Assembly (NCBI GenBank): GCA_017458885.1
Contig: JAFSZQ010000041.1
Coordinates: forward strand, 1-9,695
Source: Oscillospiraceae bacterium
GTDB taxonomy: Bacteria; Bacillota; Clostridia; Oscillospirales; Oscillospiraceae
DNA length: 9,695 nt
Reading direction: 5' to 3'
Shown here: one piece after another, positions 1-7,862 of the stretch
How positions within the stretch are numbered: position 1 is the stretch's first letter
How the letters are laid out: the number at the start of each line of letters is the position of its first letter
Position numbers and translations under genes: made by a program
The notes under the pieces: model-generated
Told to the model about the DNA's origin: nothing
Database searches by the model: none
What the model saw: only the letters and a program-made list of their open reading frames with translations

Positions 1-633
1 GCCCGCGCCGTCGCGCTCGCGCGCGAGGCGGAGGCGCTGGGCGCGGACGCCGCGCGCGTCGTCACGCCGTACTACAACAAGGCGACGCAGTCGGGGCTGA
101 TCGCGCACTATACCGCCGTCGCGGACGCGGTACATATCCCCGTCATCCTCTACAACGTGCCCTCGCGCACGGGCGTGTCATGCGCCGCCGAGACCTACGC
201 CGCGCTGTCCGAACATCCGAATATCAACGGCGTCAAGGAGGCGAGCGGGAATTTCGCGCTCATACAGGACACGCTCAACCGCTGCGGCGACGGCTTCACC
301 GTCTGGTCGGGCAACGACGAGGACACGGCGGCGGTCATGGCGCTCGGCGGCGCGGGCGTGATCTCCACCGCGGCGAACCTCATTCCCTCGGAAATGCGCG
401 AGCTGACGCGCCTCGCGCTATCGGGCAGCCTGCACAAGGCGGGGGTCTTGCAGCTTCGCATGACCGACCTCATCCGCGCGCTGTTCTGCGAGGTGAACCC
501 CATCCCGATCAAGACCGCGCTCGCACGGCTGGGACTGTGCTCCGGCGAGCTGCGTCTGCCGCTGTGCGAAATGTCGGCGGCGAACCGCGAACGGCTCTTC
601 GCCGCGATGGACGCTTACGGGGTCAGGGCGTAA
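1..633 (+). CDS. dapA: 4-hydroxy-tetrahydrodipicolinate synthase, 3' part (5' end outside window)
   Basis: DapA condenses pyruvate with L-aspartate-4-semialdehyde, the committed step of diaminopimelate/lysine synthesis in the cytosol. The frame is open from base 1 and gives 210 residues before TAA; a full enzyme is about 290-300, so roughly the first 80 residues are missing. Family motifs are in order: VTPYYNK near the start, YNVPSRTG with the conserved Tyr and the Arg that binds the substrate carboxylate, then GVKEASG, whose Lys (codon 235-237) is the Schiff-base residue. The C-terminal part keeps the NPIPIK helix typical of the family. An internal ATG at 157 would start mid-barrel and is not the true start. 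The gene converges on the aminotransferase operon and both end at one shared hairpin, so they are not co-transcribed. A related aldolase of the NAL/DHDPS superfamily is possible, but the motifs fit DapA best. Confidence 0.93.
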   Translation, partial: ARAVALAREAEALGADAARVVTPYYNKATQSGLIAHYTAVADAVHIPVILYNVPSRTGVSCAAETYAALSEHPNINGVKEASGNFALIQDTLNRCGDGFTVWSGNDEDTAAVMALGGAGVISTAANLIPSEMRELTRLALSGSLHKAGVLQLRMTDLIRALFCEVNPIPIKTALARLGLCSGELRLPLCEMSAANRERLFAAMDAYGVRA

Positions 634-663
634 AAAAGAAGACGCGAAAGCGTCTTCTTTTTT
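632..663. terminator. Bidirectional intrinsic terminator between convergent genes
   Basis: A perfect inverted repeat has arms 632-645 and 650-663 around a GAAA tetraloop (646-649). The G+C-containing core (GAAGACGC/GCGTCTTC) is flanked by six A on one side and six T on the other. Read on either strand it is a hairpin followed by a U tract. It overlaps the dapA stop codon and lies just beyond the aminotransferase stop, so it should end both converging transcripts. Confidence 0.93.
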
Positions 664-664
664 C

Positions 665-1849
665 TCATTTCAGCCCGTATTCCCGCGCGAGTGCTTCCCA
701 CGTCGGGAGCGAGCCCTCTATCGTCCCGCGATCGACGCAGTACGCCACGCGGACGTAGCCGGGCGTGCCGAAGGCGTCGCCCGGGACGATGAGCAGGTTC
801 TCCCGCATCGCGCGGCGGCAGAAGGCTTGCGCGTCCGGCTCCGGCGTCTTGAGGAACAGATAGAACGCGCCGTCGGGATGCACGCAGGCATAGCCCATCT
901 CCGTGAGCGCGCCGTAGAGCAGGTCGCGGTTCGCCCGATAGACGCCGACGTCGCTCGTCGCGCCGAGGCAGTCCGCCGCCACCTGCTGCCACATCGACGA
1001 GACGCAGATGTAGCCGAACGCGCGGATGACGCCCATGCAGGCGGCAAGCAGGTCGTCGTGCCCGTCCATGTCGGCGCGCAGCGCCATGAAGCCCACGCGC
1101 TCGCCCGGGAGCGACATGCCCTTGCTGAACGAGTAGCAGTCAATGGTGTTTTTGTACAGCTCCGGCAGGAACACGGACTCCAGACCGTCGTAGACCAGCT
1201 CGCGGTACGGCCCGTCGGCGACGAGGTAGATCGGGTGGGCGTACTCCCGCTGCTTGCGCTCGAGCAGCGCCGCGAGCCCCGTCAGGCTCTCGCGCGAAAA
1301 CACGACGCCGGAGGGGTTGTTCGGCGTGTTCACGACGAGCATCTGCACGTCCGGCGCGAGCGCGCGCTCCGCCGCCGCGAGGTCGAGGCGGAACGTCCCC
1401 GCCTCCGTCGGGCACTCGATCAGCGACGAGCCGACGGCTTCGGCATAGTATTTGTAGTCCATGAAATACGGCGCGAACGCCATCGCCCGCCCGCCGCCGG
1501 AGAGCAGCACCCGCGTCAGCACCGCGAGGCAGGTGGATGTGCCGCAGGTCACAAGCACGTCCTGCGCGCGGTAATCGACGCCGTGGGTCTTCGTCAGATA
1601 CCCCGCGATCTTCTCCCGCACGGCGGGGTATCCCGCCGCGGGCGCGTAGGTAAAGAGCTTCGCCGCGGGGACGGCGTTCAGATAGCGTTCCATCGTCTCG
1701 CGGACGATGCCTGGCGGGTCGATGCTCGGGGAGCCGATGGTGAAGTTGTAGACGGTCTCCCCCTTTTTCGCCTGCTCCGCGCCGTACTCCGCGATCTCGC
1801 GGATGATGTTGCCGCTGCTGCCCCAGGCGACGAGCTGTTTGTCGATCAT
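665..1849 (-). CDS. PLP-dependent class I/II aminotransferase (substrate unassigned)
   Basis: A 394-residue cytosolic fold-type I aminotransferase that moves an amino group between an amino acid and a 2-oxo acid through pyridoxal phosphate. Visible residues are NTPNNPSG (174-181, with the cofactor-ring Asn), ADGPY (211-215, the Asp that pairs with the pyridine nitrogen and the Tyr), SFSKG with the Schiff-base Lys243, Arg251, and Arg367 in YVRVAY, which should bind the substrate carboxylate. The ATG at 1849 is chosen because AAGGAG (complement of 1857-1862) lies seven bases upstream; the frame stays open further upstream, but only as a shadow inside yraN. It starts 20 bases after the yraN stop and is probably last in the lepB-rbgA-rnhB-yraN unit. 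Aspartate or aromatic/branched-chain substrates are both possible. It does not look like DapL, so its closeness to dapA is not proof of a lysine role. Confidence 0.85.
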   Translation of the reverse strand: MIDKQLVAWGSSGNIIREIAEYGAEQAKKGETVYNFTIGSPSIDPPGIVRETMERYLNAVPAAKLFTYAPAAGYPAVREKIAGYLTKTHGVDYRAQDVLVTCGTSTCLAVLTRVLLSGGGRAMAFAPYFMDYKYYAEAVGSSLIECPTEAGTFRLDLAAAERALAPDVQMLVVNTPNNPSGVVFSRESLTGLAALLERKQREYAHPIYLVADGPYRELVYDGLESVFLPELYKNTIDCYSFSKGMSLPGERVGFMALRADMDGHDDLLAACMGVIRAFGYICVSSMWQQVAADCLGATSDVGVYRANRDLLYGALTEMGYACVHPDGAFYLFLKTPEPDAQAFCRRAMRENLLIVPGDAFGTPGYVRVAYCVDRGTIEGSLPTWEALAREYGLK

Positions 1850-1869
1850 GTCCGTTCTCCTTCTATTTA

Positions 1870-2232
1870 TTAAAATGCGTTTTCGATGTATTCGATGCGC
1901 GTGCGCTCCGGCGTGTGCTCCCTGTCCGTGTAGACCTCCGCCACGTCGAAGCGGCAGACGGCGTCGGGATCGTGCGATGCGAGGTAATGCGACGCCGTGG
2001 TGCGGAGCTTCTCCTGCTTGCTGTAGGTCACATACTCCCGCGGCAGCCCGTAGCGCAGGTTGCTGCGCGCCTTGACCTCCACAAAGCACAGCGTCGCGCC
2101 GTTGTGCGCGATCAGGTCGATCTCCCCGTAACGGCAGCGATATTTTGACGCCACAATGCGGTACCCGTGCGTGCGTAAATATTCCGCGACCAGCGCCTCC
2201 GCCCAGTCGCCGCCGGATCTGCCGTCCGTCAT
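1870..2232 (-). CDS. yraN: YraN/UPF0102 family nuclease-fold protein
   Basis: A 120-residue protein, the usual size for UPF0102. It shows the family signature of the restriction-endonuclease-like fold: an N-terminal GGDWAEALVAEYL helix, then YRCRYGEIDLIA and FVEVKAR, which supply the Glu, Asp and Glu-x-Lys residues expected at a PD-(D/E)XK metal site. The exact cellular role is not settled; DNA processing is inferred from the fold. The ATG at 2232 is preferred over a longer frame reaching 2280. It overlaps the rnhB stop as ATGA (2229-2232) and has GGGAGG (complement of 2240-2245) seven bases upstream, so translation is probably coupled to rnhB. The rnhB-yraN pairing is common in Firmicutes and supports the call. 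Confidence 0.88.
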   Translation of the reverse strand: MTDGRSGGDWAEALVAEYLRTHGYRIVASKYRCRYGEIDLIAHNGATLCFVEVKARSNLRYGLPREYVTYSKQEKLRTTASHYLASHDPDAVCRFDVAEVYTDREHTPERTRIEYIENAF

Positions 2233-2849
2233 GCGCGCGCCTCCCAGTTCTTCAAAAACGTCACGCGGTGCGCCGGACACGCGCCGTACCGCTCGTACAG
2301 CTCCCGATGCAGCGCCGTGCCGTAGCCCTTGTGTCTGGCAAATCGATACTGCGGATACTGCCTGTCCAGCACCTCGACCATGTAACGGTCGCGGCTCACC
2401 TTGGCGAGGATCGACGCCGCCGCGATGCTTGCTGACAAGCTATCTCCCTTTACAATGCAGCGATGCGGCGTCGTGACGGCGGCGCTCTTACCGCGGTCGC
2501 GGTTGCCGTCGAGTAGCGCGAAGTCCGCGCGGACGGCAAGCGCGTCGATGGCAAGCTGCATCGCCTTCATCCGCGCGCTCAAAATGTCGGTCGCGTCGAT
2601 CTCCCGCGCGTCCACCCATGCGACGGCGTAGGCGGCGGCTTGCGCGCAAATGGCGGAAAACAGCGCCTCGCGCCGCTTTTCCGTCAGCTTTTTCGAGTCG
2701 TCCAGCCCAGCGATGGCGCAGCCCTCCGGCAGCACGACCGCGGCGGCGTAGACCGGCCCCGCCAGCGGCCCCGCGCCCGCCTCGTCCACACCGCAGACCG
2801 TCGAAAAGCCCGCGGCGCGGGCTTCGTTTTCGTAGGTGAAGTCAGCCAT
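2229..2849 (-). CDS. rnhB: Ribonuclease HII
   Basis: RNase HII cuts RNA in RNA-DNA hybrids and nicks 5' of single ribonucleotides embedded in DNA, starting ribonucleotide excision repair. The protein has 206 residues, normal for the bacterial enzyme. Acidic catalytic residues are visible: Asp22-Glu23 in GVDEAG, Asp in LLDGN, and Asp in the SILAKVSRDRYM block. DDSKKLTEKRRE and HKGYGT are also family signatures. The usual Gly-Arg-Gly (or Gly-Lys-Gly) motif after the first acidic pair reads Gly-Ala-Gly here (residues 25-27), which is unusual because that motif contacts the ribonucleotide. The start ATG at 2849 overlaps the last eight bases of rbgA and has GGAGG (complement of 2856-2860) six bases upstream. 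The gene sits between rbgA and yraN, the common Firmicutes order. Confidence 0.95.
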   Translation of the reverse strand: MADFTYENEARAAGFSTVCGVDEAGAGPLAGPVYAAAVVLPEGCAIAGLDDSKKLTEKRREALFSAICAQAAAYAVAWVDAREIDATDILSARMKAMQLAIDALAVRADFALLDGNRDRGKSAAVTTPHRCIVKGDSLSASIAAASILAKVSRDRYMVEVLDRQYPQYRFARHKGYGTALHRELYERYGACPAHRVTFLKNWEARA

Positions 2850-3714
2850 CGGTCGCCTCCGGCGGTTCTTCCAGTGTAAAGCGTCCTAACTTGCCAGCTC
2901 GGTATTCATCGAGCAAAATGCGGCTCATGCGCTCGGTATCGACCTCGCCGCCGGAGATCAGGAAGCCGCGCTTGCGTCCCGCGCGCCCGAGCAGCGTCCA
3001 GCCGTCCGCGCCGTCCGCGGCTTCGATCTTGTAGCGCGCGGCGAGCGCGTCGGGATAGTGCGCGCCGAGGTAGTCCATCAGCCGCATCGCCAGCTCCTCG
3101 ACGTCCACGACCTCGTCGCGGATCGCGCCCGTGAACGCAAGGCGCATCCCGACGGCGGGGTCGTCAAACTTGGGCCAGAGGATGCCGGGCGTGTCCAGCA
3201 GCTCCAGCGTCCGGTCCACCGGCACCCACTGCTTCGTCCGCGTCACACCCGGGCGGTCTTCGGCTTTCGCCGTTTTTCTGCCCGAGACCTTATTGATGAA
3301 GGTGGATTTTCCCACGTTCGGGATGCCGAGCACCATCACGCGCAGCACGCGCCCGACCTGCCCCTTTGCCTCATAGGCGGCGATTTTATCCTTGAGCAGC
3401 TCGCGCACGGCGGGCGCGAAGCGTTTGACCCCTGCGCCCGATTTTGCGTCCGCTTCCATCGTTGCGTAACCCTGCGCGTAAAACCACGCCGCCCAGCGGC
3501 GCGTCATCGCGGCGTCCGCCTGATCGACGCGGTTGAGTACCACGAGGCGCGGCTTGCCCGCCGTCAGCTCGTCGAGGTCGGGGTTGCGGGACGAGAGCGG
3601 GACGCGCGCGTCCACGATCTCGCACACGGCGTCCACGTTTCCGAGCTCCGAGACGATCATGCGGCGGGTCTTGGTCATGTGCCCGGGGAACCAGCTCAAG
3701 CTGTCCAACTGCAT
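2842..3714 (-). CDS. rbgA: Ribosome biogenesis GTPase RbgA/YlqF
   Basis: RbgA is a circularly permuted GTPase that acts late in assembly of the 50S ribosomal subunit in Gram-positive bacteria. The 290-residue protein opens with WFPGHMTK (His12 matches the catalytic His of the family). The G motifs follow in permuted order: G4-like NRVD at 61-64, G1 GIPNVGKST at 130-138, the G2 Thr in PGVTR at 155-159, and G3 DTPG at 174-177. The C-terminal region matches the RNA-binding helical domain. G4 has Arg where NKxD normally has Lys. The ATG at 3714 lies four bases after the lepB stop, with an AGGGTGA Shine-Dalgarno-like stretch inside the lepB end, so it is almost certainly co-translated with lepB. 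Confidence 0.95.
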   Translation of the reverse strand: MQLDSLSWFPGHMTKTRRMIVSELGNVDAVCEIVDARVPLSSRNPDLDELTAGKPRLVVLNRVDQADAAMTRRWAAWFYAQGYATMEADAKSGAGVKRFAPAVRELLKDKIAAYEAKGQVGRVLRVMVLGIPNVGKSTFINKVSGRKTAKAEDRPGVTRTKQWVPVDRTLELLDTPGILWPKFDDPAVGMRLAFTGAIRDEVVDVEELAMRLMDYLGAHYPDALAARYKIEAADGADGWTLLGRAGRKRGFLISGGEVDTERMSRILLDEYRAGKLGRFTLEEPPEATDG

Positions 3715-3718
3715 CCGC

Positions 3719-4333
3719 TCACCCTCTGCGCAAAAGACCGATGCGGCTGAAATCGCGCTTTTCCGTGACCGAGTCGGGCCCCGGGAAAAGCAGGATCACC
3801 GCCTTGCCGATGAGATAGCGCGTGTCTACCGTGCCGATGCGCGGCGCGCGGCTGTCGGTGCTCATGTTGCGGTTGTCGCCCATGAGGAACACCGAGCCCT
3901 CCGGCACCGTCAGCGGGAACGCCGTCCCCTCGTCGGTGTAGGTGCGGTCGTTGATATAGTCCTCCTCCAGCGCCTCGCCGTCCACATAGACGGTGCCGGA
4001 GTCGAAGTCGATGTCCACCGTCTGCCCGCCGACGGCGATGACGCGCTTGACGATCGGCTCCTCCGAGAACGTCTGCTTGCGCGCGATGACAATGTCGCCC
4101 TGCCGGTACTGCCCCGCCAGCGGCGCGTTGAGCACCAGCAGGCGGTCGCCCGCCTGCAGCGTCTGGCGCATCGAGGGGCCTTCCACGCCCATGACGCGCG
4201 CGGCGAATGTGAACGCCAGCACGATGATCAGCACCGCCGACACGCCGGAGCGCAACCAGTCGTAGAGGTCGCTCCCCGGGACGCGCGGCTCCTCCGGCTG
4301 CCCTGCGTTCGTGTTCTGTTTCAACTCTTCCAT
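3719..4333 (-). CDS. lepB: Signal peptidase I
   Basis: A membrane-bound serine/lysine protease that removes signal peptides from exported proteins at the outer face of the membrane. The 204-residue protein has a short charged N-terminus and one membrane segment at about 30-48. Then comes GPSMRQTL with the nucleophile Ser54, IVKRVIAVGG with the general base Lys96, and GDNRNMSTDSR at 152-162 (box E). Size and single N-terminal anchor fit the Gram-positive SipS/LepB type. I place the start at ATG 4333, because GGAG of TTGGAGCG lies seven bases upstream; a TTG four codons earlier (4345) overlaps that binding site and is less likely. It is first in its unit, with a promoter 29-56 bases upstream, and is followed four bases later by rbgA. 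Confidence 0.95.
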   Translation of the reverse strand: MEELKQNTNAGQPEEPRVPGSDLYDWLRSGVSAVLIIVLAFTFAARVMGVEGPSMRQTLQAGDRLLVLNAPLAGQYRQGDIVIARKQTFSEEPIVKRVIAVGGQTVDIDFDSGTVYVDGEALEEDYINDRTYTDEGTAFPLTVPEGSVFLMGDNRNMSTDSRAPRIGTVDTRYLIGKAVILLFPGPDSVTEKRDFSRIGLLRRG

Positions 4334-4361
4334 AACACGCTCCAAACAAAAAATTTCTTTT

Positions 4362-4389
4362 ATGATACCATATTTTTTTCAAATCGCAA
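4362..4389 (-). promoter_or_regulatory. Sigma-A-type promoter of the lepB operon (extended -10)
   Basis: On the minus strand there is a -35 TTGCGA (complement of 4384-4389), a 16-base A/T-rich spacer and a -10 TATCAT (complement of 4362-4367), preceded by TGG, which makes an extended -10 element. Transcription would start near 4355, leaving a leader of about 22 bases before the lepB ATG. It lies between the rpmF terminator and lepB, so lepB and the genes after it can be expressed independently of yceD-rpmF. Confidence 0.7.
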
Positions 4390-4400
4390 CCGGAAAGCGC

Positions 4401-4431
4401 AAAAAAAGCACGGCGAACGCCGTGCTTTTTT
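4401..4431 (-). terminator. Intrinsic terminator after rpmF
   Basis: The inverted repeat GCACGGC/GCCGTGC (4408-4414 and 4419-4425) has a four-base GAAC loop that can pair further to a two-base loop. It is flanked by A7 (4401-4407) and T6 (4426-4431). Read on the minus strand it is a G+C-rich hairpin followed by seven U, a few bases after the rpmF stop codon. The symmetry would let it work from the other side too, but no plus-strand gene runs into it. Confidence 0.9.
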
Positions 4432-4434
4432 GTC

Positions 4435-4632
4435 TTACTCCGCTTGGGTCTTCGCCTCGACGACCTTGACGGTGCGGCCGTTGTAAGTACCGCACTCGGG
4501 GCACATCCTGTGGCTCTGGCGCAGAGCGCCGCACTTCGGGCACTTGACCAGACCCGGTACCGCCAGCTTCCAATGAGAGCTGCGCCTCTTGTCGCGCCTC
4601 GCGCGGGATACTTTCCCCTTGGGGACTGCCAT
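4435..4632 (-). CDS. rpmF: 50S ribosomal protein L32
   Basis: A 65-residue basic protein with the L32 N-terminus MAVPKGKVSRARRDKRRS and a four-cysteine zinc ribbon: CPKC at 31-34 and CPEC at 44-47. It is therefore the zinc-binding (C+) form. It is a structural protein of the large ribosomal subunit. The start has a very strong AAGGAGGTG binding site seven bases upstream. The gene follows yceD after 42 bases, a widely conserved pair, and ends in an intrinsic terminator. Confidence 0.97.
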   Translation of the reverse strand: MAVPKGKVSRARRDKRRSSHWKLAVPGLVKCPKCGALRQSHRMCPECGTYNGRTVKVVEAKTQAE

Positions 4633-4674
4633 GTTGACACCTCCTTGATGAAACCGGCAAACCGCCGAATTGTG

Positions 4675-5163
4675 TTACAAAAGCTCACGCAGCGCCGCCC
4701 AGCGCGGGTCGGTCTCCTTTTGGCAGCGGCAAGCCTCGACGTTGAGGTTCGCGCCGCAGCCGGAGCAGAGCCCCTTGCAGTCCTCGCGGCAAAGCGTTTT
4801 CGTGTCCATGTTGAGGATGAACGCCTCCCGCACCAGCTCGCTTAGCTCAAACGCGCCGTCGTCGAGCAGCAGGATGTCGTCGTTCGTCTCGTCCTCCAGC
4901 TCGCTTGCGAGCAGGCGCTCGATCGAGAGATGGAAGGGCTTGTCGAACGCCGCGGCGCAGCGGTCGCATACGCAGGAAAGCGTCGTGTCCACGTCCGCCG
5001 TCAAACGGAGCATCCCCGCGATGTTCCGCACCGCTCCTACCACTGAAACGGGGCGGACCGCCGGACACACGCCGCCGAAGTCCACATCGGAGAAGTCCAA
5101 TTCCTCGTTGAACTCGACTCCGCCCCCGGGGGTGTTGACGATCCCTTTGACATCCAGACGCAT
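4675..5163 (-). CDS. yceD: YceD / DUF177 family protein
   Basis: A 162-residue acidic protein of the DUF177/YceD family, which is almost always encoded directly upstream of rpmF. Bacterial members have been linked to 23S rRNA accumulation, but the mechanism is not settled. The N-terminal half is beta-rich with a CVCDRC cluster (64-69). The C-terminal part has the family motif CREDCKGLCSGCG (125-137) followed by CRC (145-147), giving paired cysteines that may bind metal. The frame is open to 5313, but ATG 5163 is chosen: it has GAGG six bases upstream, begins with the family-typical MRLDV strand, and falls about 21 bases after the predicted transcription start. Confidence 0.92.
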   Translation of the reverse strand: MRLDVKGIVNTPGGGVEFNEELDFSDVDFGGVCPAVRPVSVVGAVRNIAGMLRLTADVDTTLSCVCDRCAAAFDKPFHLSIERLLASELEDETNDDILLLDDGAFELSELVREAFILNMDTKTLCREDCKGLCSGCGANLNVEACRCQKETDPRWAALRELL

Positions 5164-5190
5164 AACGCACCTCACAATGACACGAGTAGT

Positions 5191-5219
5191 ATTATAGGCG
5201 GCTGTCTCCGCCTTGTCAA
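5191..5219 (-). promoter_or_regulatory. Consensus sigma-A promoter of yceD-rpmF
   Basis: On the minus strand there is a perfect -35 TTGACA (complement of 5214-5219), a 17-base spacer and a perfect -10 TATAAT (complement of 5191-5196). The A-rich stretch beyond the -35 (5220-5240) resembles an UP element. The predicted transcript starts near 5184, leaving a short leader of about 21 bases. Strong expression would suit a ribosomal-protein operon. Confidence 0.9.
5196..5213. repeat. Inverted repeat filling the yceD promoter spacer (possible operator)
   Basis: AGGCGG (5196-5201) and CCGCCT (5208-5213) are perfect inverted copies separated by six bases. Together they occupy the whole spacer between the -10 and -35 of the yceD promoter. 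The position would suit a repressor or a MerR-type regulator, but 6-base G+C-rich arms can also occur by chance in this genome. No regulator gene is visible nearby. Confidence 0.45.
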
Positions 5220-5238
5220 ACATTTTTTTAGCTTTTTC

Positions 5239-5267
5239 TTGAAAATTATCCCGCCGTACCGTACAAT
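5239..5267 (+). promoter_or_regulatory. Sigma-A promoter of the rluA-pot unit
   Basis: TTGAAA (-35, 5239-5244), a 17-base spacer and TACAAT (-10, 5262-5267) match the consensus at five of six positions each. The start would fall near 5274, about 23 bases before the ATG of the pseudouridine synthase gene. Its -35 is back to back with that of the yceD promoter, 19 A/T-rich bases apart. Confidence 0.8.
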
Positions 5268-5296
5268 GTAAAAAGTTGTGAAAGGGGGGTCTGGCG

Positions 5297-6259
5297 ATGC
5301 GCGCGTTCACCATCGGGAAAAACGACGCCGGTCAGCGGCTCGACCGCTTCCTCGCGAAAGCCGTCCCCCTGCTCCCCGCGTCGCTCGCGCAGAAGTATGT
5401 GCGCATCCGCCGCGTCAAGGTCAACGGCGCGCGCGCCGCGCGCGACCAGCGGCTGCGCGAGGGCGACCTCGTGGAGTGCTGGATCAACGACGAGTTCTTC
5501 GACGCGCCGGACGCGAACAACGCCTACCTCGCCATCGCGTCGCCGAGGGTGAACGTCGTCTACGAGGATGCGAACGTCGTCCTGCTCGACAAGCCCGCGG
5601 GGATGCTCTGCCACGCGGGCAACGGCGGCGGCGCGGGCAGCGCGACGCTCATCGACCACCTGCTCGCCTATCTCTACCAAAAGCGCGAGTGGCGTCCCCG
5701 TGAGGAAGCCGCCTTCACGCCCGCGCTGTGCAACCGCATCGACCGCAACACGAGCGGGCTGGTCATCGCGGCGAAAAACGCCGAGGCGCTGCGGGTGCTG
5801 GACGAGAAGATACGCGAGCGCGAGATCGCCAAATACTACCTCTGCGTCTGCCTCGGGCGTCCCGAGCCGCCCGCGGGCACGCTCGAATGTTTTCTGCGCA
5901 AGGACGAGCGCGCGAACAAGGTGCGCGTCTACCGCCGCGCCGTCCCCGACGGACGGAGCGCCGTCACGCGCTACGAGACGCTCGCGACGAAGGGCGCTCT
6001 GTCGCTCGTCGAGGCGGAGCTGCTCACGGGGCGGACGCACCAGATCCGCGCGAGCTTCGCCGACTTCGGGCACCCGCTGCTCGGCGACGGCAAGTACGGC
6101 AGCGGCGCGATGAACCGCAAATACGGCGAGACGGCGCAGCTCCTGTGCTCGCACCGGCTGCGCTTCGACTTTTCCACGGACGCGGGCATACTGGACTATC
6201 TCAAGGGCAAAGAATTCGCGGCGGACACGCCCGCGTTTCAAAAAAAATACTTCGGATAA
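5297..6259 (+). CDS. RluA-family 23S rRNA/tRNA pseudouridine synthase
   Basis: A 320-residue enzyme that isomerises uridine to pseudouridine in RNA. It has an N-terminal S4 RNA-binding domain (about 1-65, with GQRLDRFLA and [10 protein letters not shown]). The catalytic domain has DKPAGMLCH (98-106), [11 protein letters not shown] with catalytic Asp149, [10 protein letters not shown] (242-251) and [10 protein letters not shown]. The domain order is that of RluC/RluD-type enzymes; the exact target uridine cannot be read from sequence. The catalytic block reads NRID rather than HRLD, a variant I associate with clostridial members. The ATG at 5297 follows an AAAGGGGGG binding site by seven bases. 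The gene leads a transcript that continues into potA after only 16 bases, with no terminator seen between them. Confidence 0.92.
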   Translation: MRAFTIGKNDAGQRLDRFLAKAVPLLPASLAQKYVRIRRVKVNGARAARDQRLREGDLVECWINDEFFDAPDANNAYLAIASPRVNVVYEDANVVLLDKPAGMLCHAGNGGGAGSATLIDHLLAYLYQKREWRPREEAAFTPALCNRIDRNTSGLVIAAKNAEALRVLDEKIREREIAKYYLCVCLGRPEPPAGTLECFLRKDERANKVRVYRRAVPDGRSAVTRYETLATKGALSLVEAELLTGRTHQIRASFADFGHPLLGDGKYGSGAMNRKYGETAQLLCSHRLRFDFSTDAGILDYLKGKEFAADTPAFQKKYFG

Positions 6260-6275
6260 CAGGGAGAACATCGCC

Positions 6276-7858
<1,583 letters not shown>

Positions 7859-7862
<4 letters not shown>

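Noticed and set aside
827..1873. Long open plus-strand frame (348 codons) opposite the aminotransferase.
   Set aside because: Same effect: an Arg/Val/His-rich translation without motifs, antisense to a well-supported enzyme and lacking a binding site that would single it out.
1850..2089. Upstream extension of the aminotransferase frame to 474 residues.
   Set aside because: The extra 80 residues are Arg/Gly/Ala-rich, lie wholly across yraN in another frame and look like nothing in the family. The ATG at 1849 has an excellent AAGGAG site and gives a normal length.
2233..2280. Longer yraN starting 16 codons upstream.
   Set aside because: The added residues are not family-like. The ATGA overlap with rnhB and a GGGAGG site seven bases upstream fit the shorter form.
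4334..4345. TTG start for lepB four codons upstream of the chosen ATG.
   Set aside because: It overlaps the only good ribosome binding site (GGAG), which is correctly spaced for the ATG at 4333.
6166..6192. Possible internal promoter for potA (TTCGAC, 16 bases, CATACT) inside the synthase gene.
   Set aside because: Both boxes are weak matches in coding sequence, far poorer than the three promoters called elsewhere in the window.
6240..6247. Run of eight A near the end of the pseudouridine synthase gene as a slippage site that could fuse it to potA (the +1 frame is open to the potA ATG).
   Set aside because: The run sits in an ordinary Gln-Lys-Lys context only four codons before the stop, and potA has its own binding site. 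There is no stimulatory hairpin or other support beyond the homopolymer.
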